Assembly: GCA_003650925.1 (NCBI GenBank)
Contig: QMSP01000002.1
Coordinates: forward strand, 62,001 to 126,000
DNA length: 64,000 nucleotides
Direction of reading: 5' to 3'
DNA from: Thermoprotei archaeon
Lineage (GTDB): Archaea > Thermoproteota > Thermoprotei > QMSL01
Below, piece by piece: positions 18,231-27,328 of the stretch; the first letter of the stretch is position 1, and each line of letters starts with the position of its first letter. Made by a program: the position numbers and the translations under genes. The notes under the pieces were generated by a model. It ran no database searches. It was not told where the DNA came from and was given only the letters and a program-made list of their open reading frames with translations.

Positions 18231-18899
18231 GTGGACATAGGCTCTTCTGACATGAGGCTACCAGCAGAGATAATATGGTTGAAAGATTATGTAAAGAGCT
18301 GGAGATTTAGAGGAGGATATCTAGAGGTTGAGACGACATATGAGAATTTCAATCCATTACTAATAAGAGTCAAACAGGTGCCCTTTAGCATTGATAAGAT
18401 ATGGGAGTTCACAGGTATTGTGACTGTAGTTGATGAAAAAGCCATGGATGAGGCTAAGAAGAGATTGTTCAAGAGGTTGAAATGTATGGACATAGAGCTC
18501 GAATGGCGTGGTCTCTTAAGGAAGAAGCCAGTCTTTGTACCTTCTAAAGCCTTATCTGAGCTCGGCCTTTCTCACGATCCTACGCTTGGAGAATACTTAA
18601 TGGCCGATGGAGAGATAGTGAAGTACATAAACTCCATACAGCCAGCCGACGTTAGAGTACTTCTAGAAGTAATGCATACTGAAGAGCTATGGCCTTTTAG
18701 GAACAGAGAGAGCCTCATAAGCTCAATACTTAGCTACATTGAGAACCCAAGGAGAATAGTATGGTATGTTACCGTGGAGGAGTACTTCATAGGAGTTAGA
18801 ATGGGAAGTACAGCTAAGAAGGTAGTCATGCTTATAGATAGAATAAGTAGGAGACTTAGGGACTTCTTTGATGAGATCACCAAGGCCACACCCAAGTAG
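18231..18899 (+). CDS. Conserved-looking protein of unknown function
   Basis: A 222-residue soluble protein I do not recognise. It has no signal peptide or membrane segment and no cysteine cluster. Mixed alpha/beta pattern: a beta-rich N-terminal part (LEVETTYENFNPLLIRVKQV), a central helix pair and a C-terminal helical part rich in basic residues. The start is GTG 18231 or ATG 18252; TTTAAG at 18220-18225 could be a promoter element, which would favour the later ATG. The 3' end overlaps the convergent 18877 gene by 23 nt. Confidence 0.6.
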   Translation: MDIGSSDMRLPAEIIWLKDYVKSWRFRGGYLEVETTYENFNPLLIRVKQVPFSIDKIWEFTGIVTVVDEKAMDEAKKRLFKRLKCMDIELEWRGLLRKKPVFVPSKALSELGLSHDPTLGEYLMADGEIVKYINSIQPADVRVLLEVMHTEELWPFRNRESLISSILSYIENPRRIVWYVTVEEYFIGVRMGSTAKKVVMLIDRISRRLRDFFDEITKATPK

Positions 18900-19248
18900 A
18901 CCTAGCTAACAATGTGATCGAGAGCCCAAAACCTAGCATCAGGCTACTTCCCACGAAGAACCCTGCTACGATAGTCCCCCTTATCTCCCTCCATCTTTCC
19001 TTGCCGAGCATTCTTCCAAAGGCATATTCTCCTATCAAGGAGCCAAGAAACTGCGTTATGAGCTGAGGCGGCAACAGGAAGAGCCCTGTTATAAAAGCCA
19101 CGGGAGAGAAGGCAATTCCCACCTTGGAGGCTAAGTATCCAACACCTGCTGCTCCAAGAGATGTTAAGATTCCTGAGTATGGTTTCGGCGCCATGTTCCT
19201 CATAGCAGCCATAGCAAACTTCGTCATGGTGGCATGGCCAAAGTTCAT
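18877..19248 (-). CDS. Standalone C-terminal domain of OPT-like membrane protein
   Basis: A 123-residue hydrophobic protein with about three membrane segments that matches the last 120 residues of the 669-residue transporter encoded at 48290-50212: both have GLFLLPP/GFFLLPP, an (M/R)xxGxERW...IR/LR segment, TIVAGFF(V/A)GSS and the same ending TWxWPW. It may be a remnant of a deleted transporter gene, or a real small subunit supplying this domain in trans. The frame is intact, an ATG is present and a TATA-like run (TTTAAAAAG on the minus strand, 19307-19315) lies upstream, which favours expression. See the finding on this gene. Confidence 0.65.
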   Translation of the reverse strand: MNFGHATMTKFAMAAMRNMAPKPYSGILTSLGAAGVGYLASKVGIAFSPVAFITGLFLLPPQLITQFLGSLIGEYAFGRMLGKERWREIRGTIVAGFFVGSSLMLGFGLSITLLARSTWVWPW

Positions 19249-19336
19249 GTCACTCTATGTACCATAAATCCCATGAAAAATCCCCCCATACTATTTGTTT
19301 CTTTTTAAACTTACCTTCAGTAATTAAACCTCAACC

Positions 19337-19347
19337 TTTATATATTT
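19337..19347 (+). promoter_or_regulatory. TATA box and SD for the 19381 Roadblock gene
   Basis: TTTATATATTT lies about 40 nt before the ATG, preceded by purine-poor sequence; AGGTG at 19371-19375 sits 5 nt before the ATG. Together they give a short leader with a ribosome-binding site. This is the clearest promoter in the window. Confidence 0.6.
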
Positions 19348-19380
19348 TTACCAAGTTACAGTTATCCGACAGGTGAACAT

Positions 19381-19764
19381 ATGCGTCCACCTCATCTAAT
19401 ATCACCTGAGATAGTTGAAGCCATGAAGAAGTATCGCAAGTTAGGGCATCTCACAGGAATTTTCCTCCTTAGCTCAGATGGCCTAACCCTTGTGGCTGAC
19501 TATGAAAATGAACTCGATGAAAGTCTCTTCGCTGCCATGGGGGCCTCCTTAGCGTCGATGGCGTCTACAATAGCTGATGAAGCTAAGCTATCTGAGGTCA
19601 GAAGGGTATTTATAGAGGCTAAAAATGGAGGTCTTATCGTTCTCCCTGTTAAGGATGAGTTTCTCCTTGTTGCTACCTTCCCTCCAACCACTAGAATAGG
19701 TGTAGCCCTCTATTGTCTTAGAAGGCTAAAGGACATCATCACAGAATCCTTATCCAAGCTCTAG
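19381..19764 (+). CDS. Roadblock/LC7-domain protein
   Basis: A 127-residue protein with clear Roadblock/LC7 character: helix (PEIVEAMKKYRK), strand GHLTGIFLLSSDGLTLVADYE, the long central helix (LFAAMGASLASMASTIADEA), strands VRRVFIEAKNGGLIVLPVKDEFLLVATF and a final helix. Proteins of this type act as dimeric regulators (MglB-like) of Ras-like GTPases; a GTPase is encoded at 16027. It has its own promoter and SD. The stop overlaps that of the convergent 19761 gene within CTAG. Confidence 0.85.
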   Translation: MRPPHLISPEIVEAMKKYRKLGHLTGIFLLSSDGLTLVADYENELDESLFAAMGASLASMASTIADEAKLSEVRRVFIEAKNGGLIVLPVKDEFLLVATFPPTTRIGVALYCLRRLKDIITESLSKL

Positions 19765-21290
19765 ACCCTTCTTGGAGCTCTTGTCCTACGTCTCCTACGC
19801 AGGTACAGAGTCACGATGGCAGCGATAGCCACCACTGTTAGCACGACTACCAAAGCCAACCTTTCTGGTGTTATGTAGACTGGAGGAGGAGCCTCAATTT
19901 CAACCTCTACAACGCTGCCACCACCCATGTAGAAGACCACTACATCATAGACCCCTGGTTTCAACACATCTTTCAGCGTAGTGGTTCCAGGTGGGTATTC
20001 TGCATAAGCTATTTCATAACAATACTTCTCTACTCTTGTCTCTACCCTCTCAGGCATGAGAGATACTGTAGAGATCACCTTTCCCTCTTTTCTTATGCTA
20101 AGGCCAATACTTCCTCCAAGCCAAGGCATCACTCGCACCCTCACCTTGTTGTTGACTATGCTCGCCTCCACTTGGACTTTCTTTGGCACTATAGCCAACA
20201 TTTCTGCCAGGACAATGGTAGTGTAGTGGTCAGCATCCTCTTGCGCAATGATCTGGATAGTACCATTACCGACCACTGGAACTCTTATGGTGCCTTCCCT
20301 ATTGATCTTGGCACTGACCAGCTGCACATCTTTATACATCACCACTACTAGCGCCTCACCATCAATCATAACCCTTAGGGGGATAGTCATGCCCTTTACG
20401 GCCTTGATCTTCAGAGGACTAACCATGAGTTTCCAGAACCTCTTCACTCTAAAGCTGAAAGTCCTTTCGACTGTAGTAACATATTTCCAAGGAGTCTGAC
20501 CTTCAGCCTTTATGGTTATGTCGACGTCACCATAGTATTCAAGCTCCTTCACATCAAGGGGGACGACTAGTGTTATGCTCGTATTGTAGCCCAAGGATCC
20601 TATTGAGTGCTCATAAAGAGGTAGTGGGAACTGCTTGCTCTTGACTTGAAACCTTATGTTATCAAACCTCAGGATCTCTATGGGAATCCCCTCCACCTTA
20701 TAGGCAACGCACATTACCTTCATTACAAGAGTTACATTGATCTTCCTAGCCATGGGGTCAACCTTTACGAGTACCTTGGGATAGAGAAAGAGGTTGATAG
20801 GAGGTGTCCTTACCTCGACAGGGATAACTCCAGTGAGGTCGCCAGCTGTGGTCATGATCGTGACTGTTATCTTGTCATTACCCATAAGCCCCTGTCTAAG
20901 CCCTAGTGTAGTGTGCGTTAGATTAAACCATCCCTTGCCTTCAAGATAGCTTACTCCTTCATCACTTACATCATAAGTCCAAGTGACTTCGCCCAGTGAA
21001 AGAGCAAAGCCCTTAATCGTGAGGTCTAGCTCTCTCCAATCTCCCTTCTTCTCAATACTCCATGAGATCTCATGAGATACTCCATATACAAGAATCCTTG
21101 GCATCCTTACTTTAAACACAATCCAGGCAATGGACTCGTCCTTTACAACTTGAAATATCAATACATGTACATCCTCTCCTAGAGGAGTGCAAGGCTTTTC
21201 AGCTGCACAAGGCTGTATAGCTAGGGAGAGTGCTATTATCAGTGCTATGATCATCATCCTCATGTGGTGCATATCGTCTCCCCTATTCAT
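19761..21290 (-). CDS. Secreted, C-terminally anchored beta-rich protein
   Basis: A 509-residue protein with an N-terminal signal peptide (hydrophobic core about 12-28, ending near PCAAE), a long beta-rich exterior of Ig-like character (repeated VxVxVxx strands, no catalytic motif seen) and a C-terminal membrane helix (about 478-497, LALVVVLTVVAIAAIVTLYL) followed by a short arginine-rich tail RRRRRT. The topology is a type I surface protein with a tiny cytoplasmic tail. The start may be Met7 or Met10 rather than Met1 (all ATG, 21290-21263). It lies between a Roadblock gene and the pilus operon, divergent from the latter. Function unknown; an adhesin or S-layer accessory is possible. Confidence 0.7.
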   Translation of the reverse strand: MNRGDDMHHMRMMIIALIIALSLAIQPCAAEKPCTPLGEDVHVLIFQVVKDESIAWIVFKVRMPRILVYGVSHEISWSIEKKGDWRELDLTIKGFALSLGEVTWTYDVSDEGVSYLEGKGWFNLTHTTLGLRQGLMGNDKITVTIMTTAGDLTGVIPVEVRTPPINLFLYPKVLVKVDPMARKINVTLVMKVMCVAYKVEGIPIEILRFDNIRFQVKSKQFPLPLYEHSIGSLGYNTSITLVVPLDVKELEYYGDVDITIKAEGQTPWKYVTTVERTFSFRVKRFWKLMVSPLKIKAVKGMTIPLRVMIDGEALVVVMYKDVQLVSAKINREGTIRVPVVGNGTIQIIAQEDADHYTTIVLAEMLAIVPKKVQVEASIVNNKVRVRVMPWLGGSIGLSIRKEGKVISTVSLMPERVETRVEKYCYEIAYAEYPPGTTTLKDVLKPGVYDVVVFYMGGGSVVEVEIEAPPPVYITPERLALVVVLTVVAIAAIVTLYLRRRRRTRAPRRV

Positions 21291-21510
21291 TATCCATTCT
21301 CAGGGATTTATCTTAATTCTTTAACATACGCTTCACCTTTATATCCTCTACTTGTACTTCATATCTAGTTATCATCAAGATACATCTTTCTCTGGCGCTT
21401 GATGTAATATTGACACAGTATGACATAGTACATTAGAAGGGGATAATATGGAGAAATATTAGTCAGGCAATAATAACCATTCAACATTTAAACTCAGTTC
21501 TCAGAGACAA

Positions 21511-21518
21511 TTTTTAAA
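21511..21518 (+). promoter_or_regulatory. TATA box of the pilus operon
   Basis: TTTTTAAA is followed about 25 nt later by the likely transcription start near 21540, which lies downstream of the ATG at 21529. Translation should therefore begin at the ATG at 21559, which has GGAGG (21544-21548) 10 nt upstream. The rest of 21291-21510 is AT-rich with no open frame. Confidence 0.5.
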
Positions 21519-21558
21519 TACCTGTATCATGGTAATTAGTCTTGGAGGACAAGTGGAC

Positions 21559-22119
21559 ATGTCCTCTACACCTAGTATGAGAAAACTATTGAAAGACAAG
21601 AAAGGTATAAACCCCATAGCTGCAGTAATACTTATCGCGGTCATAGTTGCAGTAGCCGTGGCGGCAGCATACTACATGTGGGGAGTATTCTTCGGTGCTA
21701 GGAAACCTGTAGTCGAAGTAGTGGCTTCTAATGCATGGACTGATGAAGCTGATGAATTCTCATTCGTCATAGTGATTGAGAACAAAGGCCCTGTTGATGC
21801 AATACTGAAATCAGTCATTGTACGCTATGTGGACACCAACGGTGACATGCAAGAGCTAACCCTTGCCCCCAGCTCTGGACAGGACAGGATACCTGCTGGC
21901 ACAACATATGCATACCTGCCGGATAAAGCTATAACTACGCCACCTAGGGCAAACACACTCATAAACATCAGGCTGACCTTTGTAGGACTAAATCCAATAG
22001 ATGTGCCCAATGTGCCTGTTGAGTACAGCGATGATCCAGATACTACGGCTGGGAACTTCGCTAAGGCTCAAACGACAAACGTAGTTTCACTTCCGACTGG
22101 TGAAGAAGGAGGAACATAG
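21559..22119 (+). CDS. Archaeal type IV pilin
   Basis: The major pilin candidate, 186 residues from the ATG chosen here. A short basic leader (RKLLKDKKG) is followed by the hydrophobic helix INPIAAVILIAVIVAVAVAA, the pattern of the archaeal pilin N-terminal domain family (formerly DUF1628); cleavage by a class III signal peptidase would fall after the KKG glycine. The exterior domain is beta-rich (VVEVVASNAWTDEADEFSFV and after). The frame is open to 21529, but the promoter position argues for 21559. It heads a co-directional run of eight genes of a pilus system. Confidence 0.85.
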   Translation: MSSTPSMRKLLKDKKGINPIAAVILIAVIVAVAVAAAYYMWGVFFGARKPVVEVVASNAWTDEADEFSFVIVIENKGPVDAILKSVIVRYVDTNGDMQELTLAPSSGQDRIPAGTTYAYLPDKAITTPPRANTLINIRLTFVGLNPIDVPNVPVEYSDDPDTTAGNFAKAQTTNVVSLPTGEEGGT

Positions 22120-22146
22120 TCTACCAGAGTAATAAGGTGATATTGG

Positions 22147-23835
22147 ATGAAACTTAACATTTCTCGTGTTTTTCTTCCTCTAGTATATTCCTATCTATCC
22201 TCTCGACCTAAGCTCAGGGTTTCTCTTGAAAGTAAGCTTATCCGGGCAGGAATTTTCACCTCTCCTGAGGATTATATTGCAAGGATATTTGCAGCTCTTA
22301 CAACGACTGTTGTAGCTATAGTAGTACTCCTTGTGGTTACATACTTCTTCATACCTTTCATATTCCCGTACGTGGTGCTTCTAGCCTCCCCCATAATAGC
22401 AGCTGTAGTTCTCCTGTACTGGTACTGGCCTAACATAAAGGCCAGGAGTATAGCTGAGGCTATTACTGAGGAGACTCCCTATTTTGCGGTTTTCCTCTCT
22501 ATAGTCTCTAGGACGAATACCCCTCTGCCCTTGGCCTTGAGGTACATAAAGGATCAAGGCCTTGTTCAAGCTATATCATCCTTTATAGATCTTATATTAT
22601 CACGTCTACTCTTCTTCGGGAAGTCAATATTTGAGGCCATCCATGAGGTAGCCGATATAGTTCCCTCTCGTGAATATAGCGACCTAATGCGAGGCTATGT
22701 AACCAGCATGATGACTGGCAGCGATGTAGCATCCTATGTGGACTCCGCCTTAAGACATATGATTGAGGTCAAGCTCACTAACATAAAGGCTCTCGTTGAT
22801 ACCATAGTCTCAGCTTTAACTGGCCTTCTCACAGGAATATCCCTCATCTTCATGTTCATTGTGGTTCAACAGGTAGCTCAATTCATGAGTGGTGAAATTG
22901 GAGCAGTTGGTGCTGAAATATCCCCCATAATGTTCCTACTCATGGCAGTCCTCCCCATACCTCTTCTCTTTCTACTTGGTCGTGCTTTCATAGCTAAGCC
23001 GAGGAGATATCCTATCCTAGAGGCGTCTTTGACCATAGCTGTAGTTGCTGCACTCGCTGTAATTCATCAAGTATGGCTTATACAAATACCATTATTCCCA
23101 TATGTGGCAACCCTACTCCCACTCTTAGTCTTCTCCACTCTATACTACAGGAACTACGCTAGGCGTAAGTCACTTGAAAAAGGCTTTACTGAGTTCTTAA
23201 GAGATTTAACAAACATGAGAAGGTCAGGCTTTCCAGTTGAGAAGTGTTTTGTATCTCTATCAGCAAGAAACTATGGGGCCTTTACTTCAGACTTAAGGAG
23301 AATTGCTGATCAGATTCAAGCTGGCGTGCCCATAAGGGAAATCATAGCGGACCTTTCAAAGAGAACTCCGTCTACGTTTGTGCATAGGCTCTCACATCTT
23401 CTGCTAGCCACCATAGAGCTAGGAGGTGCATCAGTAGAGTCTCTAGACACCTTAAGCAATTTCGCTATTAGAATGAGGGAGGTTGAGGATGAGATTAGGG
23501 CAAAGTCCAGAGAGCCTGTAGTGATAGCGTTTATAACAGTAGCCGTAATGGCCTTCCTTCTCTCTTTCATGCCTGCCATATCACAACTAATGATGAAGAC
23601 TGCAACAATGGGAGCTACTCCTGGAATGGAGACCACTGCTACGGCTCCTGCTGCAAGTCCAGAATACCTTGATTGGGTAATGGTCGCATCAAGCGTACTA
23701 TTGTTCATCCTGGCAGGTGCTATGTACTTTGGAGACATAGCTGCATCCTCTATTATAGCTTCAGCAGGCGTGATAACGCTAATGATGCTGAAGCTTCTGC
23801 TCCCATATGTCTTAGAGTTCTTCATGGGGATGTGA
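22147..23835 (+). CDS. Type II/IV secretion platform protein (TadC/FlaJ-like)
   Basis: The inner-membrane platform of the pilus, 562 residues, on which pilin subunits are assembled. Two T2SSF domains are visible, each a cytoplasmic helical bundle followed by membrane helices: first about 85-250, second about 335-460 (with RDLTNMRRSGFPVEKCF, PVEK-type core, and GGASVESLDTLSNF). Membrane segments are near 47-95, 210-260, 280-330 and the C-terminal 100 residues. AGGTGA lies 7 nt upstream of the ATG. It follows the pilin gene by 27 nt and works with the ATPase at 25120. Confidence 0.88.
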   Translation: MKLNISRVFLPLVYSYLSSRPKLRVSLESKLIRAGIFTSPEDYIARIFAALTTTVVAIVVLLVVTYFFIPFIFPYVVLLASPIIAAVVLLYWYWPNIKARSIAEAITEETPYFAVFLSIVSRTNTPLPLALRYIKDQGLVQAISSFIDLILSRLLFFGKSIFEAIHEVADIVPSREYSDLMRGYVTSMMTGSDVASYVDSALRHMIEVKLTNIKALVDTIVSALTGLLTGISLIFMFIVVQQVAQFMSGEIGAVGAEISPIMFLLMAVLPIPLLFLLGRAFIAKPRRYPILEASLTIAVVAALAVIHQVWLIQIPLFPYVATLLPLLVFSTLYYRNYARRKSLEKGFTEFLRDLTNMRRSGFPVEKCFVSLSARNYGAFTSDLRRIADQIQAGVPIREIIADLSKRTPSTFVHRLSHLLLATIELGGASVESLDTLSNFAIRMREVEDEIRAKSREPVVIAFITVAVMAFLLSFMPAISQLMMKTATMGATPGMETTATAPAASPEYLDWVMVASSVLLFILAGAMYFGDIAASSIIASAGVITLMMLKLLLPYVLEFFMGM

Positions 23836-23836
23836 C

Positions 23837-24235
23837 ATGACAGTGAGAGTGTTCTCATCAATAGCTGAGCTGAAGAGCTTCCTTGAAAATGCTGAAAAGC
23901 AGCATGAGGAAGCCCTGAAGAAGCTAGAGGAGATAGAGCAGGAAGTTAGGCAGTTAGTAGAGCAAGAAGTCTATGAGAGAATACCTGAGGAAAGAAGAGT
24001 ACTTGACCTGGTATATGCCAAGATAGAGATAGTTTATTCAATGCCCGCCTCAAAGCTACTTGAGCTGATACTAAGCCTAAAAAGAGGTGTAGAGCGCTCA
24101 CTAGACGGTATAAGGAGAAGTAAAAGAGTGGTCGAAGGGCTTGAGGCTAAATATGGTAGGGTTATAGGCGTTATTCTTACAAGATTTGATGAAGAGTGGA
24201 ATCTTCAGGAGATAAGGATCGTGCCTACCATATGA
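23837..24235 (+). CDS. Coiled-coil protein of the pilus operon
   Basis: A 132-residue soluble protein starting one nucleotide after the platform stop. Residues about 8-50 form a charged coiled coil (SFLENAEKQHEEALKKLEEI and onwards), a second helical stretch covers 60-115 and the C-terminus is a short strand (LQEIRIVPTI). Layout recalls peripheral-stalk subunits of rotary ATPases, but nothing specific can be claimed. Its place between platform and ATPase genes suggests a cytoplasmic assembly or regulatory factor specific to this system. Confidence 0.65.
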   Translation: MTVRVFSSIAELKSFLENAEKQHEEALKKLEEIEQEVRQLVEQEVYERIPEERRVLDLVYAKIEIVYSMPASKLLELILSLKRGVERSLDGIRRSKRVVEGLEAKYGRVIGVILTRFDEEWNLQEIRIVPTI

Positions 24236-24319
24236 CATGAGTTCATGATGTAATCTTGAGAATTATCTTTTTAGCACCGCTTAGAGCATTTATTCAAGGA
24301 TATAACTGGTAGTGAGACA

Positions 24320-25117
24320 ATGTATGCTGAGGCCATAGCGATGCTAACCTCCCTGCTAAAGCTGGCCTCCTCAAACATAAGGCTCATAGCCATAACAATA
24401 GCTGTCATATCAGCCCTCATGGGAATCCTTGGGAAGCCTAGAGGAGTTATTGCCTGTGTTGTAAGCTACTTAGCCTTAGATACCATACTGCAATTCCTCA
24501 TGTACCTAGAATACTTGCCTAGAACACATGACCTCCTTGACATGACAGTTCACCTTGACCTGATACTCATAGTTGGAGTAGTCTCCTTGGCCATGCCATC
24601 GATAGTAAAGGTACTTAGTAAGGCAAGAGCTCCTAAGCTTCCACCTGAGGTTAAGATAACCAATGTCCCCGAGGAGACTATTGGGCCATCAGAAAAGGGA
24701 AGTCTGCTGGTAAGCGTTCTAAACCTAAAGGACTTCAGGTCGTGGATAAGAGAGCGGCTCTCTTCAATAAGGCGGGAGAGTGCAATACTGTCTTTAAGGC
24801 TTAGACAGGCTGAATTTTCATCGCTTGAAACCTCAAGGATCATAGGGGAGGGAAAGATCGGTGGTACTCGCATCCTCATAAAGTCAGGCTTCTCTGATGA
24901 AGAAGTGAGGATGCTTAAGGAGGCTAAAGATGAGAACGAGAGGGCCGTTGTATGCTATAAGTCAGTACTCGATGAGCTAGACTCATTTCCTAGGGAAGAA
25001 GGCTCCGCAGTAATGGTTATAACTGGGAGGAGTATTACAAGGATTGTGGTGCTAAGTTGGGAGTTACTGAAACGAAAGGTGCAAGAGGCTACATCAGGAC
25101 CACCATCTCAGGAGTAG
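24320..25117 (+). CDS. Membrane protein of the pilus operon, unknown
   Basis: A 265-residue protein with three N-terminal membrane helices (about 20-37, 43-62 and 78-96) and a charged cytoplasmic domain (about 130-265) of mixed alpha/beta pattern (ESAILSLRLRQAEFSSLETS). No family recognised. It sits just before the assembly ATPase gene, whose ribosome-binding site overlaps this gene's stop, so translational coupling is likely. It may anchor the ATPase or act as an accessory of the platform, in the manner of FlaF/G/H equivalents, but sequence does not prove this. An 84-nt gap before it could hold an internal promoter (CTTTTTAG). Confidence 0.6.
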   Translation: MYAEAIAMLTSLLKLASSNIRLIAITIAVISALMGILGKPRGVIACVVSYLALDTILQFLMYLEYLPRTHDLLDMTVHLDLILIVGVVSLAMPSIVKVLSKARAPKLPPEVKITNVPEETIGPSEKGSLLVSVLNLKDFRSWIRERLSSIRRESAILSLRLRQAEFSSLETSRIIGEGKIGGTRILIKSGFSDEEVRMLKEAKDENERAVVCYKSVLDELDSFPREEGSAVMVITGRSITRIVVLSWELLKRKVQEATSGPPSQE

Positions 25118-25119
25118 GT

Positions 25120-26610
25120 TTGCTCCCTTTTACTGATGAGTATAAAATTGTAAGGAGATATGATCTAGTTCCTCCATATTCAGCAGCAGTTATAGCTGAA
25201 CACCAGGAGACAGGCGAGATAATATATTTCGTTTCCGAGCCCATACTCACAGATGAGGAGCTCAAAGTTTACCAGGAGCTCATGAGATATCTAATGGTAG
25301 AAGTTCCTAAGATAAAGGAGGAAAGCTTTCAAGGAATGGTCAGGGAGATGTATAGGCATGTCTCTGAAATCGTGAGAAAGTACAAATTTGCCTATCTCGA
25401 TATACCTGATGAATCCTGGGTTAAGATACTATATTACCTCACCAGAGACCTTATAGGCTATGGACCTATAGATCCTCTTATGCATGACCCCATGGTTGAG
25501 GATATATCCTGTGATGGTGTTAATAGACCTGTCTATGTATGGCATAGAGAGTATGAGAGCATACCAACCAACATAGTGTTCCTTGATGAGGCGTCCCTCG
25601 ATGAGTTCGTGGCTAGGCTAGTTCATAGGTCAGGAGCTACAGTATCAATAGCCAGACCCATAGTTGATGCACAGATGCCTGATGGTAGTAGGCTGTGTGT
25701 CACTTTTAAGCGTGAGGTATCCCTTGAGGGCTCTACCTTCACAATAAGGAAATTCAGAAAGATACCATTCACCTTCGCCGATATGATAAGACTAGGAACC
25801 ATAAGTCCTGAAATAGCTGCTTACTTCTGGATAATGCTTGAGAGAAAAAGAAGCTTCCTAGTACTAGGAGCTACAGGAAGTGGCAAGACAAGCTTTCTCA
25901 ATGCTGTGGCAACCTTTATACCACCCAACATGAAGATAGTCACTGTCGAAGAAACTCCAGAAATAAACCTTCCTCACAAGAACTGGGTAAGGTTAATCGC
26001 TAGACCTGCCTTTGCAGGAGGAGGCTCTGAAGTAACTCTATTCGATCTAGTTAAGGCTAGCTTAAGAATGAGGCCCGACTATCTAATTGTAGGCGAGATA
26101 AGAGGTGAAGAAGCCTATGTTCTCTTCCAAGCAACTTCAACAGGACATGGTGGCATCTCCACTATGCACGCTGAGGACTTTGAGTCAGCAGTTAACAGGC
26201 TTGAATCACCTCCTATGAACATACCAAGTGTTTATATACCATCAATGAACATTTTCGCTATGATAAGTAGGGTCAGAGTAGGGGGTAGAGTAGTGAGAAG
26301 AATAACCGAAGTCGCTGAGGTAAGGAGCGATAGAGAGTTTGTGACCATATTCAAGTGGAATCCCAAAGAGGATGGCTTCATTGCCATGTTGAACCGCTCA
26401 TTCCTAATACCCAAACTCGCTGACCTTTATGGAGAGGACGTAGAGGAGATACTATCCGAGATCGAAACAAGAGCTGTCATAGCTAGATGGCTAGCTCACA
26501 AGGGAGCTTCACTAGATGAAGTGTGTAGAACTGTTGAGATGTACTATAGGCGTAAAGAGAAAGTACTTGAGAAGGTGAGAGGCCTTGCCGGGCGTGATAC
26601 CTTCCCTTAA
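25120..26610 (+). CDS. Type II/IV secretion ATPase (TadA/FlaI-like)
   Basis: The hexameric motor ATPase driving pilus assembly, 496 residues. N-terminal domain with the family opening (YKIVRRYDLVPPYSAAVI); Walker A GATGSGKTSF; Asp box/Walker B LIVGEIRGEEAYVLFQATSTGHGG with the His box STMHAE; the arginines of the Asp box region are present. The frame is open to a TTG at 25057, overlapping the previous gene by 61 nt, but TTG 25120 has GGAG exactly 5 nt upstream and starts at the conserved N-terminus, so I chose it. No tetracysteine zinc finger. Confidence 0.93.
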   Translation: MLPFTDEYKIVRRYDLVPPYSAAVIAEHQETGEIIYFVSEPILTDEELKVYQELMRYLMVEVPKIKEESFQGMVREMYRHVSEIVRKYKFAYLDIPDESWVKILYYLTRDLIGYGPIDPLMHDPMVEDISCDGVNRPVYVWHREYESIPTNIVFLDEASLDEFVARLVHRSGATVSIARPIVDAQMPDGSRLCVTFKREVSLEGSTFTIRKFRKIPFTFADMIRLGTISPEIAAYFWIMLERKRSFLVLGATGSGKTSFLNAVATFIPPNMKIVTVEETPEINLPHKNWVRLIARPAFAGGGSEVTLFDLVKASLRMRPDYLIVGEIRGEEAYVLFQATSTGHGGISTMHAEDFESAVNRLESPPMNIPSVYIPSMNIFAMISRVRVGGRVVRRITEVAEVRSDREFVTIFKWNPKEDGFIAMLNRSFLIPKLADLYGEDVEEILSEIETRAVIARWLAHKGASLDEVCRTVEMYYRRKEKVLEKVRGLAGRDTFP

Positions 26611-27328
26611 GCTAAAGCTCTTAGATAGCATCAGGAAGGATCTACTAAAGGAACTTGAGGTACTCTCCTCTCTAGTGGACATGGTGAAGGAGGTTGATAA
26701 GAAAGAGGAGTCTTTAGAAGGCGTTAAGATAGTTATAGGAGGAGATAGAGATGAAATAAAGCTATTGATAGATGAACGTATGAATGAAGTGATGAGACTT
26801 GCTGCTGCAATCAAGGAGCTTAATGATCTACTGCTTGAGAAAGGTCCTCCCCTCTTCGCTCTTCGCATAGATCGTAGAAATTTTGAAATAATATTGGGCA
26901 TATTAATCCATAAACTTCCTGTAATATTGGATCCCATACTGTTCACGCTCAGTACAACATCTCCTCCTTCTGAGAAGGTAGCCATGCTGAACAAGCCCAT
27001 TCCTCAGAAGGAGAAGACTCCTGAGGATAAGGAAGTAAGGGATAATAATTCTACGAATGAGAAATTTCGTGAAAACTTTCATGAGAGAGCTCAGAACTTG
27101 CTGAGTTTAACCTCTCTTATGAGGGAGGTACTCAGAGGTCCTGTACCTAAAGATAGAGCTCGCAAGGTACTTGGTTCTCTTTATGAGGAACTGCTACGCA
27201 AGGGTGCTCTTGTGGAGGAAAATGAGCTCGTTAGAGTAGTAAATAGGGTAATATTTCTAAGGTGCTGCTCCAAGACTATGAAGGAGGGAGGGACACATTC
27301 TAAGAGCAAGAAGGCTGAGAATGAATAG
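26594..27328 (+). CDS. Helical protein of the pilus operon, unknown
   Basis: About 244 residues, largely helical and charged (LLKELEVLSSLVDMVKEVDK; ERMNEVMRLAAAIKELNDLL), a hydrophobic patch near 95-120 and a lysine/serine-rich C-terminus (GGTHSKSKKAENE). No motif recognised. The start is either GTG 26594, used here, with GAGAGG 11 nt upstream, or TTG 26585; both overlap the ATPase gene. The 3' end overlaps the next gene by 8 nt. Close coupling to both neighbours implies a role in the same machine. Confidence 0.6.
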   Translation: MIPSLKLKLLDSIRKDLLKELEVLSSLVDMVKEVDKKEESLEGVKIVIGGDRDEIKLLIDERMNEVMRLAAAIKELNDLLLEKGPPLFALRIDRRNFEIILGILIHKLPVILDPILFTLSTTSPPSEKVAMLNKPIPQKEKTPEDKEVRDNNSTNEKFRENFHERAQNLLSLTSLMREVLRGPVPKDRARKVLGSLYEELLRKGALVEENELVRVVNRVIFLRCCSKTMKEGGTHSKSKKAENE

